From: JBLIKP01 sp047635375
Lineage (GTDB): Bacteria > Bacteroidota > Bacteroidia > Sphingobacteriales > Sphingobacteriaceae
Direction: 5' to 3'
NCBI GenBank assembly: GCA_047635375.1
Contig: JBLIKP010000049.1
Location: 1 to 18,597, forward strand
Length of the DNA: 18,597 nt
Below the pieces are notes generated by a model. The model made no database searches. It was not told the DNA's origin and was given only the letters and a program-made list of their open reading frames with translations. Shown in pieces: positions 8,202 to 13,532 of this stretch; the first letter of the stretch is position 1; each line of letters opens with the position of its first letter. The position numbers and the translations under genes were made by a program.

Positions 8202-8873
8202 TTATTGCTTTGTAAATTCCTCAATTATCAATTCTGAGTTCCGGATGACTTTGGAATACCAATCCAATTTTATCATTTCTTTTTCTTTTTCAGTTAATTC
8301 CCAATTTAACCCTGTTTCCCTTAATTTAGTGGTTACATGATGTAAACAAATTGCCGCACTAACTGAAATATTAAAGCTTTCGCTGAATCCAACCATAGGG
8401 ATTTTTACAAATTCATCACATTCTTCTAATGCCAATTCTGTAAGCCCATCCTTCTCTGTACCAAAAACCAAAGCAAACTTGCCTTTTGATATATCCAATT
8501 CATCAAGGGTTACATCATCCTTATGTGGCGTTGTAGCGATTAACCTATAACCTTCAGCTTTAAGCTTTCTTAAGGCTTCCACCGTATTATTTTCCTTTTC
8601 ATTATAATGAATGATATCAATCCATTTGTTAGCACCAATTGTAACCCCTTGGTTTGGACTGTATTCGTTTTCATTTTCGATTACATGTAAGTTTTGAATT
8701 CCAAAACAGTCACAACTTCTTAGCACTGCGCTTGCATTATGCGGCTGAAATATATTTTCCAGCACAACCGCTATATACCTGGTTCTCTGCGAAAGTACCT
8801 CGCTAATTTTATCCTGTTTATTTTCAGAAACAAATTGCTCAAGATATTGGATTATTTCTCCTGAAGATTTCAT
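8202..8873 (-). CDS. trmH: tRNA (guanosine-2'-O-)-methyltransferase, SpoU/TrmH family
   Basis: The protein has 223 residues with the SPOUT fold. It methylates the ribose of a tRNA guanosine (position 18 in characterised TrmH proteins) using S-adenosylmethionine. All three family motifs are present: motif 1 around N46 and R52 (HNASAVLRSCD), motif 2 FGTEKDGLT at 137-145, and motif 3 IPMVGFSESFNISVSAAI at about 158-175. The length matches TrmH rather than the longer RlmB-type enzymes with an extra N-terminal domain. The start is the ATG at 8871-8873; one codon upstream is a TTG that I do not use. A perfect -7 promoter element lies about 57 nt upstream. The exact target nucleotide is inferred from the family. 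Confidence 0.9.
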   Translation of the reverse strand: MKSSGEIIQYLEQFVSENKQDKISEVLSQRTRYIAVVLENIFQPHNASAVLRSCDCFGIQNLHVIENENEYSPNQGVTIGANKWIDIIHYNEKENNTVEALRKLKAEGYRLIATTPHKDDVTLDELDISKGKFALVFGTEKDGLTELALEECDEFVKIPMVGFSESFNISVSAAICLHHVTTKLRETGLNWELTEKEKEMIKLDWYSKVIRNSELIIEEFTKQ

Positions 8874-8911
8874 CAAAAATTAATTTAAATAATTAAAAAC
8901 CAAAGCTAGAA

Positions 8912-8937
8912 TAACTTTCGTACATGATACAAAGTTA
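8912..8937. promoter_or_regulatory. trmH promoter -7 element inside a 7-bp inverted repeat
   Basis: On the minus strand TAACTTTG (8930-8937) is a perfect TAnnTTTG match and would give a trmH leader of about 50 nt; no clear TTG -33 box is seen. The same letters in opposite orientation, TAACTTTC at 8912-8919, form a 7-bp inverted repeat with it (TAACTTT / AAAGTTA, 12 nt apart). That could be an operator, or a second, weaker plus-strand promoter facing the other way. Confidence 0.4.
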
Positions 8938-8993
8938 CCCAGTTATTGGGATTTAAAACATTATAAAAATATTTTTCATGATAGCAGGGTTTT

Positions 8994-9012
8994 AAGACTT
9001 TCGAGTCTTTTT
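8994..9012. other. Hairpin with TTCG tetraloop and T-run
   Basis: AAGACT and AGTCTT pair around a TTCG tetraloop (a very stable UUCG-type loop on the plus strand), followed by TTTT. It lies in the 358-nt gap upstream of trmH. The 10-mer TTTTTCATGA occurs on both sides of it (8972-8981 and 9008-9017). It could be a weak plus-strand terminator or part of a small RNA. Confidence 0.45.
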
Positions 9013-9025
9013 CATGAAAATAATT

Positions 9026-9056
9026 AAGCCACCTCATTAGGGGTGGCTTTTTTTAT
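9026..9056 (+). terminator. Plus-strand intrinsic terminator with no annotated gene in front
   Basis: AAGCCACC (9026-9033) and GGTGGCTT (9042-9049) form a perfect 8-bp stem, followed by a T-rich tail on the plus strand. On the minus strand the tail is poor, so it reads rightwards. No plus-strand gene lies between the terminator at 7088-7127 and this point, which suggests an unannotated short transcript starting somewhere after 8873. Confidence 0.6.
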
Positions 9057-9165
9057 TCTTATAAACCGAAAAAATTAAACATAGAAATTCAACTTAAATG
9101 GCTTAATATTAGGTAAGCACTTGTTTTTACCCTTTGAATAATTGATAATTAAACTTTCTTAAACC

Positions 9166-9197
9166 AAAAAAAGCCATTTCATAAGAAGTGGCTTTTT
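9166..9197. terminator. Bidirectional terminator downstream of msrB
   Basis: AAAAAGCCATTTC and GAAGTGGCTTTTT form a 13-bp stem (one G-T pair) around ATAA, with an A-run before and a T-run after. It lies 35 nt after the msrB stop on the minus strand and also works in the plus direction. The stretch 9057-9165 between this and the preceding terminator holds no gene or motif that I recognise. Confidence 0.8.
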
Positions 9198-9231
9198 AAG
9201 TATTGATACTTTTATTAAATCGGTAATGTTT

Positions 9232-9726
9232 TTATTTCCCAGGGTTAAAATCCAAAGAAACGCTATTTATACAATACCTAAGTCCTGTAGGCTTTGGACC
9301 ATCTTCAAAAACATGACCTAAATGTCCATCACATCTACCACATAACACTTCAGTCCGCGCCATCCCAAAACCCTCGTCTGATTCAGTGGAGACATTCAAA
9401 TCATTAATTGGCGCAAAAAAACTAGGCCATCCAGTACCAGAATCAAATTTGGTGTCTGAGGTAAACAATTCAAATCCACATGCTTTACAAGCGAAAACAC
9501 CTTTTCCTTTAAAATCATTAAATTTCCCGGTAAAGGCCCTTTCAGTTCCCTTTTCTCGAATAACTTGATACTCAATTGAACTCAACTCCTTTTTCCATTG
9601 AGCATTTGATTTGATAATTTTTTTTATTTCTGATGTCTGCTTCTCATCCTTATTTTGTTTGACAGCCTTCTGGCCGCAAGCGACAAAAACAACTGACAAG
9701 AAAATTAAAATTAATATATACTTCAT
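9232..9726 (-). CDS. msrB: Lipoprotein methionine-(R)-sulfoxide reductase
   Basis: The protein has 164 residues and reduces the R epimer of methionine sulfoxide in oxidised proteins. The MsrB domain covers about 40-162. It has two zinc-binding CxxC pairs (C80/C83 in CKAC and C129/C132 in CGRC), the GTGWPSF and HLGHVF motifs, and the catalytic C152 in RYCINSVSLDF. The N-terminus is a lipoprotein signal peptide (ILILIFLSVVFVAC, acylated Cys at 17) followed by a Lys-rich linker, so the enzyme probably acts in the periplasm, attached to a membrane, repairing envelope proteins. The start is the ATG at 9724-9726. The gene stands alone, with a terminator 35 nt after its stop. Confidence 0.93.
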   Translation of the reverse strand: MKYILILIFLSVVFVACGQKAVKQNKDEKQTSEIKKIIKSNAQWKKELSSIEYQVIREKGTERAFTGKFNDFKGKGVFACKACGFELFTSDTKFDSGTGWPSFFAPINDLNVSTESDEGFGMARTEVLCGRCDGHLGHVFEDGPKPTGLRYCINSVSLDFNPGK

Positions 9727-9755
9727 GATTTTAAATTTTAGTGGATAATCATTAA

Positions 9756-9782
9756 CAAATTTTAAGAAAATTGATTTTTCAA
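9756..9782 (-). promoter_or_regulatory. Weak candidate promoter of msrB
   Basis: On the minus strand a TTG (9780-9782) lies 16 nt before AAAATTTG (9756-9763), one mismatch from TAnnTTTG. The predicted leader would be a little over 20 nt. The surrounding DNA is very AT-rich, so chance matches are likely. Confidence 0.2.
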
Positions 9783-9856
9783 ATACTTCCTTTCATTTAA
9801 CTTACGAAATCTTACACCAAATAATTTTATAAAACTGGAAAAAGAAAATGAATTAA

Positions 9857-10003
9857 AAATCATTAGAAGGCACCAGTTTTGTAACCTCCATTAATGAAGA
9901 AGCACAAAACCGATTGAAGAGTGAAGCAACAAGAAGCACTTCTGATCGTAATCAATGTACCCTCCAGTTTACCCAACTGTTCGTAATTGCCCATCTGTCC
10001 TAG
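9857..10003. other. Coding-like patch in the msrB-DUF6580 gap; possible gene or repeat remnant
   Basis: This stretch is richer in G and C than the DNA on either side. It is open on the plus strand for 48 codons with no start (9857-10000, containing TSINEEAQNRLKSEATRSTS). It is also open on the minus strand from an ATG at 9992-9994 to a stop at 9863-9865 (43 residues, starting MGNYEQLGKLEG). I recognise neither product. It may be a decayed gene end or a dispersed repeat. Confidence 0.25.
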
Positions 10004-10021
10004 TGCAAGATTGTGCTGGAA

Positions 10022-10359
10022 CTATTAAATGGTAATTCAATAACCATTGAAAGTGAAAATATTTTTCCTCCTTTTTTATGTTTAATTTCAACCTTATAAT
10101 TCACTTTATATAATCTTTTTAAATACTTCTACAATAATAAGTTAAATTAATTTTCAAAATATTATTCTTTAAAATCAGAGTATTTTCAATTAAAAAAAAT
10201 AATTAAATAAACTAATACTTTATATGTACATATTTAATCAACTGATTAAATGAATTTTATATGATTTTAAAAATCAATATTTTTATGATAAAAATGTAAA
10301 ATATAATTCTGTTTAGACTTAAAACATATTTTACATCAACAATTAAAAAAAAACAATAA
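10022..10359. other. AT-rich intergenic stretch with two inverted repeats
   Basis: No gene is seen in either strand. It contains a 9-bp inverted repeat, ATTTAATCA / TGATTAAAT at 10232-10251 (2-nt spacer), directly after the palindrome ATATGTACATAT (10222-10233). It also contains an 11-bp inverted repeat, ATGTAAAATAT (10294-10304) / ATATTTTACAT (10326-10336), with a 21-nt loop. These could be operators or leader structures for the DUF6580 gene, but AT-rich DNA makes such repeats by chance fairly often. Confidence 0.35.
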
Positions 10360-10390
10360 TTGGATTTGTCCGTACACTATTTTACTTTTA
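10360..10390 (+). promoter_or_regulatory. Candidate promoter of the DUF6580 gene
   Basis: TTG (10360-10362) lies 20 nt before TACTTTTA (10383-10390), one mismatch from TAnnTTTG. Predicted transcription starts about 20 nt before the ATG. A short inverted repeat, AGTTGG (10392-10397) / CCAACT (10410-10415), ends exactly at the start codon and could fold in the leader. Confidence 0.35.
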
Positions 10391-10415
10391 CAGTTGGAAT
10401 AAGAATATCCCAACT

Positions 10416-10955
10416 ATGAAAACAAAAAAACAATTCAATCCACGTATGTTAACTGTAATGGCCATCGTAGCATTTGCTGCTATATTAGGGGTTACATTGC
10501 AGCTTCTACCTAATCGTCCGATGAACTTCACCCCTATTGCTGCCATGGCATTTTTTGGAGGAGCAATGTTCACAAATAAAAAACTAGGAATTATCATCCC
10601 ATTAATTGCATTATTCATTTCGGATATGTTTTTTGGATTCCATAGTACAATGTGGGCGGTGTACGGAAGTTTTATTATAATAGGCCTTATAGGTATGAGA
10701 ATGGGTGGAAACCCTAATGTTAAATCCGTAATTAAGGGTTCATTAATTGGTTCAGGACTTTTCTTTCTAATCACAAATTTTGCTGTGTGGACTACTGGGT
10801 ATTATTCAATGACTTTTGCTGGACTAATTGAAAGCTATACAATGGCTATTCCATTTTTCAGAAATACAGTTGTTGGAGATCTTGTTTTTAACGGGGTTTT
10901 CTTTGGAGCTTTTGCGTTGGTTAAACGTTACAATAGTAAATTAGTCCTTTCATAA
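10416..10955 (+). CDS. DUF6580-like multi-pass membrane protein
   Basis: The protein has 179 residues with about five hydrophobic membrane segments. It opens with a basic N-terminus and the segment LTVMAIVAFAAILGVTLQLL. The motif NRPMNFTPIAAMAFFGGAMF and the later LIALFISDMFFGFHSTMWAVYGSF match what I know of DUF6580 proteins, small inner-membrane proteins that resemble the S components of ECF vitamin transporters. No ECF A, A' or T genes are adjacent, so a transport role is only a suggestion and the substrate is unknown. The start is the ATG at 10416, with a promoter-like element about 25 nt before it. The gene stands alone and ends at a shared terminator. Confidence 0.75.
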   Translation: MKTKKQFNPRMLTVMAIVAFAAILGVTLQLLPNRPMNFTPIAAMAFFGGAMFTNKKLGIIIPLIALFISDMFFGFHSTMWAVYGSFIIIGLIGMRMGGNPNVKSVIKGSLIGSGLFFLITNFAVWTTGYYSMTFAGLIESYTMAIPFFRNTVVGDLVFNGVFFGAFALVKRYNSKLVLS

Positions 10956-10970
10956 AATAATTTAAATCAT

Positions 10971-11010
10971 AAAAAAGCCCGAAATCTTTAAGATTTTCGG
11001 GCTTTTTGTT
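10971..11010. terminator. Bidirectional terminator overlapping the end of the sirtuin gene
   Basis: AAAAAGCCCGAAA and TTTCGGGCTTTTT pair, and the loop extends the stem with TCT / AGA. T-runs follow on both strands. It ends the plus-strand DUF6580 gene and the minus-strand sirtuin gene, whose last codons and stop (10988-10990) are inside the hairpin. Confidence 0.85.
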
Positions 11011-11680
11011 TTTCTAAATATTTTAAGGCGCTTTCCACCCCTACTACTGCTCCACTCTCAAAATGTATCCATTCACTTGAAGTAGTAGGCAATTGAGGGT
11101 CTATTATCATCCTTATAGCTGTTTCCTGCAGAAAATCCAACAAGCCAGCTGCAGGATAAACCTTTAATGAAGTCCCAATTACGATAATACCCTCACATTG
11201 GGAGATTACTTCAGCAGCAACGGATAGCATTGGAACTTCTTCGCCAAACCAAACTACTTGCGGGCGAAGTTGGGAACCAAGCGAACAAAGCTCCCCTAAA
11301 CCCAGGTGTTCCCCTTCAATATCATTTACTAATTTTTCATCAAAGCTAGATTGTGATTTACGAATTTCACCATGCAAGTGTATTACTTTTGAAGACCCCG
11401 CCCTTTCATGTAAGTCGTCTATATTTTGGGTTATAATGGTAATATCAAAATCCTTTTCGGACTGAGCCAAAAGAGTATGTCCTAAATTTGGTTTAGAATT
11501 CAAAACGGTTTTCCTTCTTTGATTATAAAATTCCAGAACGAGTTCAGGGTTTCGCTCCCATGCTTCTGGAGTGGCAACATCATAAATGGAATGATTTTCC
11601 CATAATCCCTCACTTCCGCGGAAAGTATTTATTCCGCTTTCGGCGCTCATCCCTGCCCCTGAAAAAACCACTACTTTCAT
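10988..11680 (-). CDS. Sir2-family NAD-dependent protein deacylase lacking the zinc cysteines
   Basis: The protein has 230 residues. Sirtuins remove acyl groups from lysines using NAD. The Rossmann NAD motifs are present: GAGMSAESGI at 8-17, TQNIDDLHERAG at 84-95, the catalytic H103 in HLHGE, and IGTSLKVYPAAGL near 168-180. Y52 and R55 (FYNQRR) match the residues that recognise succinyl- and malonyl-lysine in SIRT5 and CobB, so desuccinylase or demalonylase activity is likely. The four zinc-binding cysteines normally found between the two halves are absent; only C132 remains in that stretch. The ATG at 11678-11680 overlaps the TGA of the Dph6-like gene (ATGA), so the two are translationally coupled. 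The last codons form part of a terminator. Confidence 0.88.
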   Translation of the reverse strand: MKVVVFSGAGMSAESGINTFRGSEGLWENHSIYDVATPEAWERNPELVLEFYNQRRKTVLNSKPNLGHTLLAQSEKDFDITIITQNIDDLHERAGSSKVIHLHGEIRKSQSSFDEKLVNDIEGEHLGLGELCSLGSQLRPQVVWFGEEVPMLSVAAEVISQCEGIIVIGTSLKVYPAAGLLDFLQETAIRMIIDPQLPTTSSEWIHFESGAVVGVESALKYLEKQKARKS

Positions 11681-12360
11681 TCAGTTAATTTAAATTCTTG
11701 GTAGACAAATTTGATTGATTTGGATTCAGAAACCTTAATTATTTTCTCAATTGTAATTTCAGCTTTTAGAGGAATCGGTGTTTTGAATATTGGTCCACTC
11801 CAGCAAACTGTATGATATTCTCCATTTTCGCCGCATGGATCTATTGGATAATTTTTAAATAACTCTTGAGATATTTCGCGTCCAGAGAATTCCTTTGGAA
11901 GGACCTCACTATTTAAACAGCAAATTTTAGCGCTAAAACCGGAGGAGCGAAATGATTCCAATAATTTTGATGTGTCATTTTCCCATAAAGGATAAAACCC
12001 GATTAAGTTTGATTTTGTTAAAAGACCATCCCTATAACTCCTTAAATCTTCCAAGAAAATATCCCCAAATACAATCACCCCAATTCCTAGGGTTTTTAGA
12101 TATGAAAATATTTCAAAAAGACTTTTTTCGTATGAAGTATTCGATGGTTCATCAATCCACATTTTTATTAGGGGAAGACCAATACTACTAGCCTGAGCAT
12201 CAAGAATTTCTTCTCTAATCCCGTGCATGGCGACCCTTTCGGTTTCTCTTGACAGTGTACTTACTAGATGTGTGACTTGAATTTCTTTTGACCCAATACA
12301 CTTTAATAACGCCATTGACGCATCTTTCCCTCCACTCCAGAACAAGGCTGCATTTTTCAT
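11677..12360 (-). CDS. Dph6-like ATP pyrophosphatase (DUF71 family)
   Basis: The protein has 227 residues. The N-terminal PP-loop SGGKDAS (9-15) binds ATP. The family-specific motifs HGIREE (46-51), GDIFLEDLRSYRD (99-111) and DPCGENGEYHT (174-184) place it with diphthine-ammonia ligase (Dph6) and relatives, which adenylate a carboxyl group and attach ammonia. Bacteria do not make diphthamide, so the substrate must differ and is unknown. The start is the ATG at 12358-12360. The gene overlaps the sirtuin start by 4 nt and precedes it, so both are one operon; the shared transcript suggests related functions, which is an inference. Confidence 0.85.
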   Translation of the reverse strand: MKNAALFWSGGKDASMALLKCIGSKEIQVTHLVSTLSRETERVAMHGIREEILDAQASSIGLPLIKMWIDEPSNTSYEKSLFEIFSYLKTLGIGVIVFGDIFLEDLRSYRDGLLTKSNLIGFYPLWENDTSKLLESFRSSGFSAKICCLNSEVLPKEFSGREISQELFKNYPIDPCGENGEYHTVCWSGPIFKTPIPLKAEITIEKIIKVSESKSIKFVYQEFKLTE

Positions 12361-12457
12361 TTATTAAAAGATTCAGAAAGGTAAATTACAATTAAATAAG
12401 GTCTATTTCCCTTTGGGAAGTGATTTAATCAATTATTGAAGGTAGTCCGATAGTCAT

Positions 12458-12787
12458 TCATGGCTTAGAAAAAAAATCAATAAAACCATTTTCTTAAAGA
12501 GAATGCTTGAAGGAAGCTGAAAAATAAGAACCGGAGATCCCCACAAATTGATTATTCCCGAAAACCTCAGGGTTGGAGTTTATATATCTCCCAGCAGTAA
12601 ATCCATCAATTCCGGGTAGTCCGTAATTTAAAAGGACAAAAGCATAACTATTCTTCCTAATCATCTTCATCCATTCTTCTGCCGTGTCTGCAATATCAAT
12701 ACTAATCTAATAAAGGTTCAGCATCTTTTGGGTCACTATTTGAGCACTTTTATTACCCTCGACTAGTGATAATCTAAAATCTCTCAT
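12458..12787 (-). pseudogene. Response-regulator receiver domain, decayed (three in-frame stops)
   Basis: Reading the minus strand in one frame from the ATG at 12785-12787 gives a recognisable CheY-like receiver fold: LSLVEGNKSAQIVTQKML, then IDIADTAEEW, FVLLNYGLPGIDGF, FVGISGS and ENGFIDFFSKP. The frame is broken by TAG (12707-12709), TAA (12494-12496) and TGA (12458-12460). Key residues are also lost: one of the acidic pair is Gly (VEGN for VEDN) and the phosphoacceptor Asp is Asn (LLNYGLP). The Ser/Thr of strand 4 and the Lys of SKP remain. The pattern LVEDN.VNQ is typical of receivers attached to hybrid kinases. No output domain is seen. The remaining DNA up to the Dph6-like gene (12361-12457) holds nothing I recognise. 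Confidence 0.75.
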
Positions 12788-12810
12788 TTTAGTATTATTA
12801 AGGTAAAAAT

Positions 12811-13409
12811 TCACTCCTTGATTGCTAAGAGAACTGATTCAGTAAAAATAGTTTTAATTTTTTCTGAACTTTGATTATTATAAATTTCAGATTTGAATGA
12901 TTCACTTTCCTTAAAAACAGTATTAATCACAATTTTTAATCCTGAAGAAACTATTAACTCTAATGATTCAGGAGATTTGGAGCGGAAAGCAACACTGACA
13001 TAGCTCCCGAGGTAAGGCTCAAAATAAAGAATATACCCCTCTAATTCTAACGAAAAGGACTTTCGAGATTTAACCCCATTTGCTTTCCTATCTCCTCACC
13101 AATCCAAGGAAAAGCCCCGTTAACCAAACAATTAAGAAAGTTTTCGTCGTCAGAATAATTTGAAATAACATAGTTAAAATCCTTTTCAACTATCATTATT
13201 CCAGCCAATTTAAAATCGTGAGGAAGTGGATATCTTCCTCGTTTATTTGGCATCCCAAAAATTGAAGAGGATGACATATCAGGTTTAATCTTCTGAACTA
13301 AAAAATTTAGGATACGATTTTTTATTGAAAGGGCATCAAACCGGGTCAAATCAGCAAAATATTCTGCATCAAAAATAGGTACCCTTTTTGAGAATAAAGG
13401 TAAATTCAT
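12811..13409 (-). pseudogene. Unrecognised ~199-residue protein split by an apparent one-base frameshift
   Basis: An ATG at 13407-13409 opens a 120-residue frame that stops at TAG 13047-13049. A protein-like second frame of 79 residues, starting LELEGYILYFEPYLGSYVSV and ending at a TGA (12811-12813), begins right at that stop but has no start codon. Slipping back one base in the TTTT run (plus-strand AAAA at 13053-13056) joins them as ESPF-S-LELEG into one protein of about 199 residues. I do not recognise the family; it has no signal peptide or membrane segment, and its N-terminal part contains VPIFDAEYFADLTRFDALS. It lies next to a decayed receiver domain, so decay is likely, but a sequencing error in the T-run is also possible. 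Confidence 0.6.
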
Positions 13410-13413
13410 AATG

Positions 13414-13453
13414 ATAAAGTTTAAGCTATCTGGTGGTATAAGTTTTAAGCTAT
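13414..13453. repeat. Pair of 16-bp direct repeats just upstream of the split gene
   Basis: ATAAAGTTTAAGCTAT (13414-13429) and ATAAGTTTTAAGCTAT (13438-13453) agree at 14 of 16 positions and are 24 bp apart start to start. They lie 5-44 nt upstream of the ATG of the minus-strand split gene, a fitting place for tandem operators. Confidence 0.4.
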
Positions 13454-13512
13454 GCCAGAAATTTACATTTTTTATAGGAAAATATAATCCGACCTTATTG
13501 AATCCTGTTTAC

Positions 13513-13532
13513 GAACAAAAACGCCTAAGGCT
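13513..13532 (-). terminator. Weak terminator at the end of the OmpA-domain gene
   Basis: On the minus strand GCC-TTA-GGC followed by GTTTTTG makes a short stem with a T-run, with the stop codon of the OmpA-domain gene (13525-13527) inside it. The stem is short, so termination may be partial. Confidence 0.3.

Noticed and set aside
8874..8876. TTG as trmH start
   Set aside because: An ATG follows at once and gives a normal TrmH N-terminus.
10391..10415. Riboswitch before the DUF6580 gene
   Set aside because: Only a 6-bp hairpin is present; no cobalamin, thiamine or other known riboswitch core is seen.
10388..10774. Minus-strand reading frame of 128 residues opposite the DUF6580 gene
   Set aside because: The plus-strand protein has clear membrane segments and family motifs; the reverse frame is a shadow.
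13050..13058. Programmed -1 frameshift signal
   Set aside because: The site CCTTTTCG does not match the usual slippery heptamer and I see no clear stimulatory stem; a base loss is simpler.
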